Part shown: piece after piece, positions 26,215 through 35,011 of the stretch | Layout of the letters: each line of letters opens with the position of its first letter | How positions within the stretch are numbered: position 1 is the first letter of the stretch | DNA from: Alphaproteobacteria bacterium | GTDB lineage: Bacteria > Pseudomonadota > Alphaproteobacteria > Micavibrionales > Micavibrionaceae | NCBI GenBank assembly: GCA_021776075.1 | Contig: JAJFGQ010000058.1 | Coordinates: forward strand, 1 to 44,021 | Length of the DNA stretch: 44,021 bases | Reading direction: 5' to 3' | Notes under the pieces: model-generated | Database searches by the model: none | Seen by the model: the letters and a program-made list of their open reading frames with translations, nothing else | Told to the model about the DNA's origin: nothing | Translations under genes and position numbers: made by a program

Positions 26215-26531
26215 GGTTTCATCACACTGCGGCGACGCCCGGCAATGTTCCAGCCCGCTATACCACCAACGGCCAGCATAACGCCTGAGACCGTTGAGTA
26301 CCTACCCATTAAATTATCCAATTCATGATTTTGATTGGCCCGGTTAAAACAATCAGCCCGATCTTTATCCGTCACAACCCGCCCCGCATTGTCAAAGGTT
26401 TCAGACATGCACGGCTCCATTTTAAGAGCACCGTGAATAGCGCCGGCTGTCAGCGTTGTCGTCGCCAATATAAAAGCGCCAATCAGACCCCCGATGAATT
26501 TTTTACTCGTTTGTGGTGTCTCTGATGTCAT
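26211..26531 (-). CDS. Small membrane protein of unknown function
   Basis: 106 residues. An N-terminal membrane helix ([20 protein letters not shown]) and a C-terminal one ([16 protein letters not shown]) flank a loop with two Cys ([18 protein letters not shown]). The tail is basic (RRRSVMKP). ATG 26531 is chosen since GGGAG lies 7 bases upstream; GTG 26537 is too close to it. The gene overlaps the Trm112 gene by 4 bp. The Cys pair may form a disulfide if the loop is periplasmic. I do not recognise the family. Confidence 0.7.
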   Translation of the reverse strand: MTSETPQTSKKFIGGLIGAFILATTTLTAGAIHGALKMEPCMSETFDNAGRVVTDKDRADCFNRANQNHELDNLMGRYSTVSGVMLAVGGIAGWNIAGRRRSVMKP

Positions 26532-26564
26532 CGTCACTCTCCCTTAAAATAAAACTATATAAAA

Positions 26565-27239
26565 TTAATGGCATTGCCTGTCACAACCAACATCATCGCT
26601 TCTGACCGCCATTTCCAGCATCGCCATAAACATCTCAGCCCGCGTCCGGCAACATGTCGCTTCCAGTAAAGCCTGTTTCTCTCCATGCTCCAACGGACAA
26701 ATCATGGACAGACAGGTAATCAGTTTTTCATCGGGCGCGCCATCAATCATATCCGTATCACACGAAATATCATGCATGTCGAAATAATGCCGCAACAGGA
26801 TTTTCAACCGCGCCCGATCCAGATCCAGACAACTTTCCGGTTTAAGATCCTTTTCAAAATCAGACCACAAAACACTGGTACGTCTATATTTTTTATCCAA
26901 TGGTAATTCGTCGGCTAAACGAAAACGGCAGACACCGGATAATGTAATTAAATAACGACCATCATCCGTCTCGCTAAAATCGGTGATACGGCCGGCACAT
27001 CCTGTTTCAAAAAGCTCTGCCGTATTTTCAACCGGTTCCTTATGCACCGCTTTCGGCTGCACAAGTCCTATAAGGCGGTCCGTCTTGAAAGCGTCATCGA
27101 CCATATCCAGATAGCGGCCTTCAAAAACATTTAACGGCAATTGCCCCCGCGGCAAAAGCAACACGCCGGGCAAAGAGAAAAGCGGCAAAATACCCGGCAA
27201 CTCATCACAGGAAGAATATGGTTTGAAACGGTCCGTCAC
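26565..27239 (-). CDS. LON peptidase N-terminal (substrate-binding) domain protein
   Basis: 224 residues: the LON N-domain alone, without ATPase or protease. LPLFSLPGVLLLPRGQLPLN and VFEGRYLDMVDDA are the family start, followed by RLIGLVQPK, CAGRITDFSETDDGRYLITL, SGVCRFRL and SMICPLEHGEKQALLEA. It carries about twelve Cys, including TCCRT and a terminal GCDRQCH; relatives I know have far fewer. The start is GTG 27239 with AAAAGG upstream. It lies 18 bp after cnoX, a standard neighbour in alphaproteobacteria. A role in protein quality control is assumed from context only. Confidence 0.88.
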   Translation of the reverse strand: MTDRFKPYSSCDELPGILPLFSLPGVLLLPRGQLPLNVFEGRYLDMVDDAFKTDRLIGLVQPKAVHKEPVENTAELFETGCAGRITDFSETDDGRYLITLSGVCRFRLADELPLDKKYRRTSVLWSDFEKDLKPESCLDLDRARLKILLRHYFDMHDISCDTDMIDGAPDEKLITCLSMICPLEHGEKQALLEATCCRTRAEMFMAMLEMAVRSDDVGCDRQCH

Positions 27240-27257
27240 AAAATCTGCCTTTTCATC

Positions 27258-28205
27258 TCATGAAAATAAAATCAGCGAAAGTTTTTTACGACCGGCTATG
27301 GTCTGCGGATCGACGGGCCCCAGCGCTTCAAAAAACACCAGAAGCTGCTTACGGGCCTTTTCATCCTCCCAGGCACGATTGCGCCGTATAATCTCGATCA
27401 AGGCGTCTATGGCCTCCTCCGGCCTGCTATGGGCGAATAAAGCCTCGGCCAATTCAAAACGGGCCTGATGATCATCCGCGTTTTTCTCTATGCGCCCGGC
27501 CAATTCCAGAACCACACTTTCCGAAGGTTTTGATTGCGCCAGTGCCAAGGCCGTTTTTACCGCTTCAAGGGCCGGAGCAGCGGCAATAGAGTCCGGCGCT
27601 TCTTCAATCATTTGCTGTGCCTGATCCATCTGATCTGCGGCAATCAGGGTACGCACCAATCCGGCATAGGCATCAACATGATCTTCTTTTTGCGTTAAAA
27701 TCTGCACATAAAGTCCCTGTGCCAAGGCCAGATCACCCTCCGCCATAGCTTTGGCAGCTGCCTCCAACACAGCTGGCACATCCAACTCATCCGGCAACGC
27801 ATCCGTCTGTGACTGCCGGACAAGTGCCAGAAGCTTCTCAACAAAAGCCTTAATTTCGCTGGCAGGTTTCGCCCCTGTAAAACCGTCAACGGGCTGTCCC
27901 TGAAAAAAGGAGAAAACGGTCGGAACAGACTGCACCCGCAAGGCTTGCGCTAATTCCGGGTTTTCGTCGATATTTACTTTCGCCAGAAGAACCTGGCCGC
28001 CAGCAGCACGGACAACCTCTTCAATAGCCGGCATCATTTGCTTGCACGGGCCGCACCACGGCGCCCAAAAATCGACAATAACGGGTATATGCAGGGAGCC
28101 CTGCATCACTCTGGATTCAAAATCCTGCACATTGACATCGAAAACAACATCCTCTGCCGCAGCAGAGCCTTGCTGTAAGTTGTTCTGATTATTTCCCAGT
28201 AACAT
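27258..28205 (-). CDS. cnoX: Thioredoxin–TPR co-chaperone, CnoX (YbbN) family
   Basis: 315 residues. A thioredoxin domain lies at about 20-130 with active site WAPWCGPCKQM (Cys51, Cys54) and the cis-Pro segment SVPTVFSFFQGQ. A C-terminal TPR region (about 145-300) follows, with repeats such as AEGDLALAQGLYVQIL and EALFAHSRPEEAIDALIEII. In CnoX the thioredoxin part protects client proteins from overoxidation and the TPR part docks on GroEL. The intact CxxC suggests redox activity like that reported for Caulobacter CnoX, unlike the E. coli SxxC form. AGGAGG precedes ATG 28205, located at the end of the upstream deacylase gene. Confidence 0.92.
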   Translation of the reverse strand: MLLGNNQNNLQQGSAAAEDVVFDVNVQDFESRVMQGSLHIPVIVDFWAPWCGPCKQMMPAIEEVVRAAGGQVLLAKVNIDENPELAQALRVQSVPTVFSFFQGQPVDGFTGAKPASEIKAFVEKLLALVRQSQTDALPDELDVPAVLEAAAKAMAEGDLALAQGLYVQILTQKEDHVDAYAGLVRTLIAADQMDQAQQMIEEAPDSIAAAPALEAVKTALALAQSKPSESVVLELAGRIEKNADDHQARFELAEALFAHSRPEEAIDALIEIIRRNRAWEDEKARKQLLVFFEALGPVDPQTIAGRKKLSLILFS

Positions 28206-28209
28206 GTCT

Positions 28210-28758
28210 CTATACCTCCTCCGGCGCTGCCGGGCCTAAATCCACTATATGCGGCTTATGCCCGCAGGATTCGATAAACTTCAACAAATCATCAGGGCTT
28301 AACCCGATCGTCATATGATTTTCCATCGGATGGTAATTCACCCTGTCAGCCGCCATCATGGAATGATCCAGTATGATTTTCACCACACCCTCTTTATCAT
28401 TAATAATAGAAAAAGGGCAAACAGAACCAGGACGCACGCCCAGATACTCCCATAAACGCTCTGCCGATCCAAACGAAAGCCGGTCCGAACCGATCAAGCC
28501 CGGCAATTTTTTAAGATCAATTTTCGTTTCATGCGTTGCCACAACCAAATACATTTTTTTCTTCTTATCCCGCAAAAACAGATTACGGCAGTGCACACCC
28601 GGAATAGCCACTGTCAGATGCTCACTTTCTGCCACGGTAAAAACGGGATCATGTTCATGCAAATCATAAGCAAGGCCCAACGCCCCCAACTGTGTTAAAA
28701 GCTGTTCAGACGTCGTTGGTAACGGTAATTCGATGGTGCCGGACGCCGTTTCATTCAC
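28210..28758 (-). CDS. Prolyl-tRNA-synthetase-associated (YbaK/ProXp-ala type) deacylase
   Basis: 182 residues, YbaK fold. Signature parts are YDLHEHDPVFTVAESEHL, GVHCRNLFLRDKKKKMYLVV, KLPGLIGSDRLSFGSAERLW, VRPGSVCPFSIIND and VNYHPMENHMTIGL. Such free-standing proteins clear misacylated tRNA-Pro (Ala-tRNA-Pro in ProXp-ala). GTG 28758 is chosen because GGGAGG lies 8 bases upstream; ATG 28782 would put that site inside the gene. It is the first gene of the seven-gene minus-strand run ending with leuA. Exact tRNA specificity cannot be read by eye. Confidence 0.88.
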   Translation of the reverse strand: MNETASGTIELPLPTTSEQLLTQLGALGLAYDLHEHDPVFTVAESEHLTVAIPGVHCRNLFLRDKKKKMYLVVATHETKIDLKKLPGLIGSDRLSFGSAERLWEYLGVRPGSVCPFSIINDKEGVVKIILDHSMMAADRVNYHPMENHMTIGLSPDDLLKFIESCGHKPHIVDLGPAAPEEV

Positions 28759-28868
28759 TGTCTCTACCTCCCGTAATCTCATATCACAAAGAAAATGGCC
28801 TCTCAGATCGAAAAAATCAATCTTTTGTAAATCTTTTCATGTTATGTAATTATATAGAGGAAAGTATT

Positions 28869-29051
28869 ATGAACATGTCAAAACGTGAAATAGAGCCCCA
28901 TACGCTGTCAGGTCTAAAATCAATAGGCCTCCTGTCTGGTAAAAGCAATGTCATTGCGCCAGCTATACAGGAACATAATATTACGATGCCCTCACCGGCA
29001 GAAAGCCATACGGGACTTGCGTCCTTCATCAAGGGACCGGAAATGCTATGA
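28869..29051 (+). CDS. 60-residue protein of unknown function, first of a coupled pair
   Basis: ATG 28869 follows AGAGGAAAG at good spacing. The protein starts MNMSKREIEPHTLSGLKSIG and ends SFIKGPEML. It is soluble, without Cys or a signal peptide. The stop overlaps the next start as ATGA. A TTGTAA hexamer and an AT-rich stretch near 28820-28855 could hold the promoter, divergent from the deacylase gene. I do not recognise it. Good ribosome site plus coupling are the reasons for the call. Confidence 0.6.
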   Translation: MNMSKREIEPHTLSGLKSIGLLSGKSNVIAPAIQEHNITMPSPAESHTGLASFIKGPEML

Positions 29052-29335
29052 CAAACCTGAATATAGAACTTGGGCAACTCCCGGATAGCAGTTTAATTCT
29101 GATGAGCAATACGGAATTGCCACATGATATCCGACGTATTGAATATTACCGTGATCAGCGCCTCATTATGCTGATTTATGATCTTCCCGATCATGAAGGC
29201 GAATTGATGGAACATGAACTGAGCGACCACGCGGCGGCGGCCATGGCGCTCTCTCCAGACATTCTTGTTGTCGAACACGGGACTGATCGAAAAATGATGG
29301 GCTATGACGTTCCTCTCATCCAGATCGACTCTTAG
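29048..29335 (+). CDS. 95-residue protein of unknown function, second of a coupled pair
   Basis: Soluble and acidic. It has alternating beta-like segments (SSLILMSNTELPHDIRRIEY, RLIMLIYDLP), then a His/Ala-rich helix (HELSDHAAAAMALS) and a strand ILVVEHGTDRKMMG. It contains six His and many Asp/Glu, but no recognised metal motif. It starts inside the end of the 60-residue gene (ATGA overlap), so the two are probably made together. The tRNA-Gly gene begins 88 bp further on. Family not recognised. Confidence 0.6.
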   Translation: MTNLNIELGQLPDSSLILMSNTELPHDIRRIEYYRDQRLIMLIYDLPDHEGELMEHELSDHAAAAMALSPDILVVEHGTDRKMMGYDVPLIQIDS

Positions 29336-29423
29336 AGGCTGTCGAGAGGCTGCCAAAAGATTTTTACTTGCATTCAACGAAGAATTCCGTATATTCCGAA
29401 TTCTCTTTACCCTCTTTTTCGGT

Positions 29424-29498
29424 GCGAGTGTAGCTCAGGGGTAGAGCATTTCGTTGCCAACGAAAATGTCGAGAGTTCGAATCTCTTCACTCGCTCCA
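29424..29498 (+). tRNA. tRNA-Gly(GCC)
   Basis: Full cloverleaf. The acceptor stem is GCGAGTG (29424-29430) with CACTCGC (29488-29494), discriminator T and an encoded CCA (29496-29498). The anticodon stem TTTCG/CGAAA surrounds the loop TTGCCAA with anticodon GCC (29456-29458). The T-arm is GAGAG-TTCGAAT-CTCTT. All parts are canonical. Confidence 0.96.
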
Positions 29499-29511
29499 TT
29501 TTTTCGGGCAA

Positions 29512-29532
29512 TCCGGTTAAAACCCAACCGGA
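29512..29532. terminator. Hairpin between tRNA-Gly and the chemoreceptor gene
   Basis: TCCGGTT (29512-29518) pairs perfectly with AACCGGA (29526-29532). It lies in the convergent gap between the tRNA and the chemoreceptor stop and may end transcription from either side. There is no proper T-run on either strand, so termination is only inferred. Confidence 0.4.
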
Positions 29533-29565
29533 CTTCCCAAAAGCATCATTTAGGCAATCTAACGA

Positions 29566-31776
29566 TCACTCTGCCGCTTCAAGAAACTCGTTGTCCTGTC
29601 CTTCATCAAACGCCTCTCCCTCTGCTTCTGCCTGAAACGTCTCATGATCGGCCTCTATGTTTTCATTAACATTATTATCAGACCTGATCTTGTCCAGGAA
29701 TTGATCGACGGAGCCCTTGAGACCGTCCGAGAGTTTTGCAACCTCTCCCGCAGCGCCAAGAACAGCATCCGCGGAAGACCCCGTCTCTGTTGCTCCTTTT
29801 TGTACATCCTGAATAATTTGGGAAACGTTCTGCGCCCCTTGTGAGGCTTCGGATATACTACGGTTAATCTCACTGGCCGTTACGTTTTGCTCTTCCACGG
29901 CGGCGGAAACACCCGTCACAGACTCGTCAATTTCTGCAATGTTATCAATAATGCGCCCCATCGCCGTTACCGTTTCACTCGTCGCATTTTGGATCTCAGT
30001 AATCCTGCTATTGATTTCATCCGTTTTCTTCGCTGTTTCCGTGGCTAGTTTTTTGACTTCATCAGCAACGACGGAAAAGCCTTTTCCCGCTTCACCGGCG
30101 CGCGCAGCCTCAATCGTAGCATTCAGGGCCAACAAGTTAGTTTGTTCCGCAATATCCTGAATGGCGACGACAACCTCACCTATATTCTGCACACGCTCAT
30201 TCAGATTGCCGACTGTATCATTGGCATTTTGCGCATTGCTTGCGGTGTCGTTTGATTTTGTTTTGGCAGTGGTGATTTGCGCAGCAATTTCACCGCTACT
30301 GGCTGTCATTTCTTCCATGGCGGAAGCCACCGTACTGACATTAACACTGGATTCTTCAGAGGAAGAGGCCACTGTCGCACTGGCCTGACTGGTTTCCTCA
30401 GCAATATTTTTCATGTTTTCAGCCGTCGATTGCAGTTCCGTTGAAGCCGAAGCCAGAGAATTAATCAGACCGCCCACCTGAGAATCAAAACTACCAGCCA
30501 TCTCACGCATGGTTTTACGTTTTTCCTCTTCGGCACGCACTTCCTGTGCCTCCTGTTCCTTCGTCATTTTTTGTACAGCAGCCACATTTTCTCTGGACGC
30601 ATTTACAGCCCGCGCAATTTCTCCGACTTCATCCTTGCGATCCATATGCGCAACCTCAAAATCCGTCTCCTGCTGATCAACGCGCTTCATAAAACCGACC
30701 AATTCCAAAATCGGTGCTGTCAAAGCTTTGCCGATCAGGATAATGGCCCCGATAGAAATCAAAACACCTATTATTAAAAGGCCGGTGTCCTTTACAACCA
30801 GAGCATCAACAGTATTCTTGGCCAGATCAACATCTTTCGTCAGCAATTTTTTCTGATTGGCGACCATGCCACCTGTACGGTGACCCGTTTCATCCTTTTC
30901 CCCGGCCAGCGTATTCATAAGCTTACTGGCACGCGGCGCGGCTTCAGAAAGAAGATAGTAATTGGCCATGTTCCATTTATCACCACCGCGAATTTCAAAC
31001 ATTCTCGGCGGCATAGTATCAAATGTAGCACGGGCGGTTGAGAATTCCTTAAATGCCGTTTTCTGCCCGGCATCCATCAGATAAGAGGCTTGCTGTAGAT
31101 CGCCAAACCGTTTTGTATTTTTGGCCCAGGACTGATTAAAAGACTCGGCAAACTGTTCGTCGCCAGACAGAAGATAAGCCCGAAGGCTGGCCAATGATCC
31201 TGAAAGAGTGCCACGCACATCAGCCATCATGCCAAGCAGTTGTTTACGCTCCGGTGTTGCCTCCATCTGAAGTTCGCGGTCAATGATCTGTGTAATAAGC
31301 TTCATCTGCTTACCGGCCACAGGAGCAGCCTCTGTAAACAATATTTCATTGGCGGGCAGTTCAGCAGGACTATGTGCGGTATCCTCTACCAGTTGTTGTG
31401 CGACCCTGAATTCCTCCAACACCACCATGAAGTCTTCCAGTTTCTTTACATTCTCCTGATTGGTCCAACGCTTTGAAAGCAGCAACATCTCTGCCTTTGT
31501 CTTGTCGACATCCTCCCAAACTACTTTACGCTCATTCTTAAAAACATCCTTGCCGGTAAGCATATAGCCGCGCAAATCCGCCAGCGAAGCGTTAATATTA
31601 TTCACCATATTGGAACTAGCCGCCGCTGTCGGCACGCGCAGCGTTTCAATACGGTCTATCTGCGACTTAACCTCTGTAACGCTCCATATTGTAATGGAAA
31701 TAGCGAACACCAGCGTGAGCGCTACGGCCCCAAACGTAATAAGCAGTTTGTCACGGATTTTTCTGTTCTCTAACAT
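29566..31776 (-). CDS. Methyl-accepting chemotaxis protein
   Basis: 736 residues. Membrane helix 1 (about 14-35, [16 protein letters not shown]) is followed by a long helical periplasmic sensor of about 300 residues, helix 2 ([17 protein letters not shown]) and a HAMP-like segment ([20 protein letters not shown]). The signalling domain carries the hairpin-tip sequence around [20 protein letters not shown] and [13 protein letters not shown]. The acidic tail ends NEFLEAAE with no NWETF-type CheR pentapeptide. ATG 31776 is chosen because CAGGAG lies 8 bases upstream; ATG 31821 lies further out. The ligand is unknown. No che genes are near except the CheY-like protein at 12412. Confidence 0.93.
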   Translation of the reverse strand: MLENRKIRDKLLITFGAVALTLVFAISITIWSVTEVKSQIDRIETLRVPTAAASSNMVNNINASLADLRGYMLTGKDVFKNERKVVWEDVDKTKAEMLLLSKRWTNQENVKKLEDFMVVLEEFRVAQQLVEDTAHSPAELPANEILFTEAAPVAGKQMKLITQIIDRELQMEATPERKQLLGMMADVRGTLSGSLASLRAYLLSGDEQFAESFNQSWAKNTKRFGDLQQASYLMDAGQKTAFKEFSTARATFDTMPPRMFEIRGGDKWNMANYYLLSEAAPRASKLMNTLAGEKDETGHRTGGMVANQKKLLTKDVDLAKNTVDALVVKDTGLLIIGVLISIGAIILIGKALTAPILELVGFMKRVDQQETDFEVAHMDRKDEVGEIARAVNASRENVAAVQKMTKEQEAQEVRAEEEKRKTMREMAGSFDSQVGGLINSLASASTELQSTAENMKNIAEETSQASATVASSSEESSVNVSTVASAMEEMTASSGEIAAQITTAKTKSNDTASNAQNANDTVGNLNERVQNIGEVVVAIQDIAEQTNLLALNATIEAARAGEAGKGFSVVADEVKKLATETAKKTDEINSRITEIQNATSETVTAMGRIIDNIAEIDESVTGVSAAVEEQNVTASEINRSISEASQGAQNVSQIIQDVQKGATETGSSADAVLGAAGEVAKLSDGLKGSVDQFLDKIRSDNNVNENIEADHETFQAEAEGEAFDEGQDNEFLEAAE

Positions 31777-31967
31777 CGTTTTTTCTCCTGAATTACAATG
31801 AACGATTATCTCCAGCACCAACGCAATAAAGCTAAAACTATTGCCTAAACTTAAGTTTTCATCCTACGTGAAAATAGTTAAAACTATAAAAAATATGATG
31901 AGTTGCATATTCACGTATGCCACGCCATTTTGTCGCACAGACAATCGGAAAATGTAGCTATTGCTTA

Positions 31968-32003
31968 AAACAGCAATAAAAACAGCCGTAGAAATTGCTG
32001 TTT
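31968..32003 (-). terminator. Long-loop hairpin after the ankyrin gene
   Basis: AAACAGCAAT (31968-31977) and ATTGCTGTTT (31994-32003) are perfect 10-bp inverted copies with a 16-base gap. It starts 16 bases beyond the ankyrin stop and is followed on the minus strand by only a short T-run (TTTTAA). It is probably a weak terminator or a stabilising 3' hairpin. Confidence 0.45.
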
Positions 32004-32018
32004 ATAGCCGTAAAGATA

Positions 32019-32870
32019 TCAGATTTTTTTTAACCTTGCCGGGCGGGGTGGCGGCGACGATTTCAGCACCTCTGTGGCCTTACTGAGAAGCGCCGGATTA
32101 ACCGCCGAAAAATCCTTTTCAAGAAGGCCGGACAAAACTTCACCGTTTCTGAGTTCCGTCAGTAAAACCTGCGCATTAAAGTCAAATATATGCTTCAAAC
32201 GGGTTTTTGTTTGCGGCGCATATCTTGTGTGAACAACCATGTCATCACCGTCTTTGCTAAAGGCCTCCCATTTATTAGTGGCCTTTAACGCTTTTTTCTT
32301 CGGTTCCGGTTTCGGGTTTTTCTTCATGGCCTCTTTCAAAAGAGAAATAATAGCATAACAATCCAAATATTCTGCCCAGACTAAGGCCGTACGCCCCTGA
32401 CCACCTTCTACATAAAGATCGGCACCGGAGTCTATCAATAGACGGGCAGATTCTACAGAACCGCCATGATCATTCGACCGGATAAGCGCTGTATTACCAC
32501 CGCTATCCACCGCGTTAATATTCGCACCGGCTTCAAGCAGTATTTTAACAATATGGGGACGCTTTCTATGAGCCGCCCTGATCAGAGGTGTATATCTATA
32601 TTTATCCCTTGTTTCCAGATCAACGCCGGCAGAAATAAAGGTTTCAACTGATACCATATCCCCTTTGTCAGCGGCTTGTAAAAACGATGTTTGACCATAC
32701 CCTTGGGAGAGCAAATATTTTGTAACCTCAAGATTGCCCGCCTTCGCCGCTTTGCGGGTCAGTTTTTCTTCGGAAAAGGTAAAAGGATGCTTCCGCTTCC
32801 ATGTCTGGAAGGCTTTCTCCCCTGTTTCGGCCAGAGCCTGATCTTTTGCACGAACGAGAGACGTAATCAT
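32019..32870 (-). CDS. Ankyrin-repeat protein
   Basis: 283 residues, no signal peptide. About four ankyrin repeats lie between residues 35 and 185: KAAKAGNLEVTKYLLSQGYG, QAADKGDMVSVETFISAGVD, TPLIRAAHRKRPHIVKILLE (AGANINAVD) and a repeat with TALIRSNDHGGSVESARLLI. A Lys/Pro-rich linker (NPKPEPKKKALKA) joins a C-terminal ~90-residue region of unknown type (MVVHTRYAPQTKTRLKHIFD). Ankyrin repeats bind other proteins; the partner is unknown. The neighbouring orphan MoxR is upstream on the same strand, 108 bp away, and the two may be cotranscribed. Confidence 0.82.
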   Translation of the reverse strand: MITSLVRAKDQALAETGEKAFQTWKRKHPFTFSEEKLTRKAAKAGNLEVTKYLLSQGYGQTSFLQAADKGDMVSVETFISAGVDLETRDKYRYTPLIRAAHRKRPHIVKILLEAGANINAVDSGGNTALIRSNDHGGSVESARLLIDSGADLYVEGGQGRTALVWAEYLDCYAIISLLKEAMKKNPKPEPKKKALKATNKWEAFSKDGDDMVVHTRYAPQTKTRLKHIFDFNAQVLLTELRNGEVLSGLLEKDFSAVNPALLSKATEVLKSSPPPRPARLKKI

Positions 32871-32978
32871 ATTTCAAAAGCCTGTTTTTACCATAAAATA
32901 AACCTATGGAAAATAGCAGGCACGGCAAAAAAAGTCAAATTTCATTTTTCTGGATTTTTCAGGGACTTACCCGGAAGC

Positions 32979-33974
32979 TTACTTCGGCACAGGCACCAAC
33001 TCCAGAACTTCCCCGATAATTTCATCCGGTGTAATTCTATGTTCTATAGCCCGCTCACCGCGAATAAGACGGTGACGAAGCGCCCCTCTAATCACAGCTT
33101 GTACATTTTCGATCTCAACAGTATCCTGCCCGTTTAGCCACGCATGTGTCCGGGCACACCTATCTATCGCTAACGAGCCCCGTGGACTGGCTCCAACTTT
33201 GATAAAACTTTTAAGCTCATATGTGTAACGTTGCGGATAGCGCGTCGCAAAGATCAGATCCACTATATATTTTTCAACACGTTCAGGGACTGTTGTTTTA
33301 TCAATTTCAGCTCGTGCGGCAAAAATCGTTTCCTGCGTCGTTTCAGTTTTCTTAACATCCTTCGTCTCTTTTTTATCTTTAGTCCTGTTTGCCTGACTCG
33401 TTTCTTCGCGCACAAGCCGGATAATATTACCTTCAGCCTCTTCATCGGGGTAATCAACCGTGACATGCATCAAGAAACGATCCATTTGGGCTTCCGGCAT
33501 AGGAAACGTCCCTTCCTGACCGGCTGGGTTCTGTGTCGCCATAACCATAAAAAGATCAGGCATTTTATACGAATTACCAGCTACGGTAACCTGCCGTTCT
33601 TCCATCGCTTCCAACAGCGCATTTTGCGTCTTTGACGGTGCACGGTTGACCTCATCAGCCAGAACGACATTAGAAAAGACGGGGCCTTTCTCAAATTTAG
33701 ACAGGCTCTGGCCATCCGCCTCATAATAGACCTCCCTGCCTGTAATATCAGAAGACACAAGATCAGGCGTAAACTGTATACGGCCAAAATCACCTTCAAT
33801 ATTATTGGACAAGGCTTTAATCGCCCGTGTTTTTGCAAGGCCGGGCAAACCCTCGACAAGCAGGTTGCCATTGGCAAGAATACCGATAATCAGGCGCTCG
33901 ATAATCTCCTCCTGCCCAACGATTTCTTTGGCCATATTATTTTGTAGATCGATAATTAAGTTGCGTACGCTCAT
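32979..33974 (-). CDS. Second MoxR-family AAA+ ATPase, without usual partners
   Basis: 331 residues. Walker A EGLPGLAKT (41-49), Walker B VVLADE (103-108), MATQNPAGQEGTFPMPEAQM with the arginine of DRF, and sensor-2 region GASPRGSLAIDR are all present. A low-complexity charged insertion (about 196-213, NRTKDKKETKDVKKTETTQ) follows the core after strand 5. No DUF58, VWA or BatA gene is adjacent; the downstream gene is the ankyrin protein and the upstream divergent one a ClpA/B-type AAA module. GGAGGA precedes ATG 33974. It is distinct from the MoxR at 307 in its Walker A text and insertion. Confidence 0.92.
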   Translation of the reverse strand: MSVRNLIIDLQNNMAKEIVGQEEIIERLIIGILANGNLLVEGLPGLAKTRAIKALSNNIEGDFGRIQFTPDLVSSDITGREVYYEADGQSLSKFEKGPVFSNVVLADEVNRAPSKTQNALLEAMEERQVTVAGNSYKMPDLFMVMATQNPAGQEGTFPMPEAQMDRFLMHVTVDYPDEEAEGNIIRLVREETSQANRTKDKKETKDVKKTETTQETIFAARAEIDKTTVPERVEKYIVDLIFATRYPQRYTYELKSFIKVGASPRGSLAIDRCARTHAWLNGQDTVEIENVQAVIRGALRHRLIRGERAIEHRITPDEIIGEVLELVPVPK

Positions 33975-34130
33975 GAACCAATTCCTCCAGAGTTTCTTTA
34001 TATAGGAGTTGCGCTTTGAAACAAAGAGCCTGAAATAGAGTATAAAGAAGATAAATCTTCAATATCTTTTAATGTTTTCACGCATAATATAGACTGAGGC
34101 ATATGCTCTGCAAAGGAGACGGTTACTGTC

Positions 34131-35006
34131 ATGGTCAAAAAACTACTCGTAACAGATGATGAACTGGAAGAACTTATCTTTCAATATTGCCGCGATTTTA
34201 CGGCATTGGAGAGAATGGGACGCTATGACCCCATCACAGGGCGAGACAAAGAAATTGAACAAACGATCCTGATTCTGTTGCAAAAAGGCCGGAAAAACGC
34301 CTGTTTGCTGGCACCGGCCGGGGTCGGTAAAACGGCCATGGTCGTCGGACTCGCACAATATATCGTGCGGGGCGATGTCCCGGAATATCTAAAAAATGCA
34401 CGCCTACTGGAAGTCGACTTACCCAGCATGGCATCAGGCACCAGTGGTCCGGCTGAATTTCAGGGCCGCTTTGTTCCTTTGTGCCGGGGAATTGCCGAAC
34501 GCTATCACTATGAAGAATACCCCAAGATCATTTTGTTTATTGATGAAATTCACACCATCATGCCCACGGTAGAGGGCAGTTCCTATCGCGGCCTGTCAGA
34601 GGTTATGAAGCCCTATTTGACGGTTGGGGACCTGCATGTTCTGGGCGCGACAACCCTCGATGAATACCGTATATACATCAAAGAAGACCCCGCGCTGGAC
34701 CGCCGTTTCCAGCAAGTGCCGTTAAAAGTGCCCACAGCAGAGGAAACATTGCACATTCTAAAAGCTTTGCGGCCAGGATACGAAAAGTATCACCACATTA
34801 AAATTTCAGATGAATGCCTGCAAATCATAATCAAGTTAACGGCTGAACATATGCCACGCCGCAACCAGCCGGACAAATCCATTGTGGTGATGGACGGCGC
34901 TTGCGCCTATCATATCTTGCAAGAAGGCCGTGACGGTGAACTGCAACTACTCGACATCAAAAAAATGGTCTCTATTGAAGCTAAAATCCACCCTGATGCG
35001 CTATAG
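34131..35006 (+). CDS. Stand-alone ClpA/ClpB-type AAA+ (D1-like) ATPase
   Basis: 291 residues, close to a single D1 module of ClpA/B: no Clp N-domain, no M-domain and no D2. Motifs are GRDKEIEQTILILLQKGRKN, Walker A APAGVGKT (61-68), GDVPEYLKNARLLEVDL, Walker B ILFIDEIH (134-141), sensor-1 GATTLDEYR and arginine fingers ALDRRF (R191-R192). The pore-loop aromatic seems to be Phe110 (AEFQGRF) instead of the usual Tyr. After the small domain the chain simply ends (SIEAKIHPDAL). AAGGAG precedes ATG 34131 at a rather long spacing. It could be an unfoldase-like module with another partner, or a degenerate derivative. It is divergent from the second MoxR. Confidence 0.82.
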   Translation: MVKKLLVTDDELEELIFQYCRDFTALERMGRYDPITGRDKEIEQTILILLQKGRKNACLLAPAGVGKTAMVVGLAQYIVRGDVPEYLKNARLLEVDLPSMASGTSGPAEFQGRFVPLCRGIAERYHYEEYPKIILFIDEIHTIMPTVEGSSYRGLSEVMKPYLTVGDLHVLGATTLDEYRIYIKEDPALDRRFQQVPLKVPTAEETLHILKALRPGYEKYHHIKISDECLQIIIKLTAEHMPRRNQPDKSIVVMDGACAYHILQEGRDGELQLLDIKKMVSIEAKIHPDAL

Positions 35007-35011
35007 AAAAA

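Noticed and set aside
28869-29335. Toxin–antitoxin pair
   Set aside because: Only the size and overlap fit; neither product shows a known toxin fold or DNA-binding antitoxin motif, so it is left as unknown.
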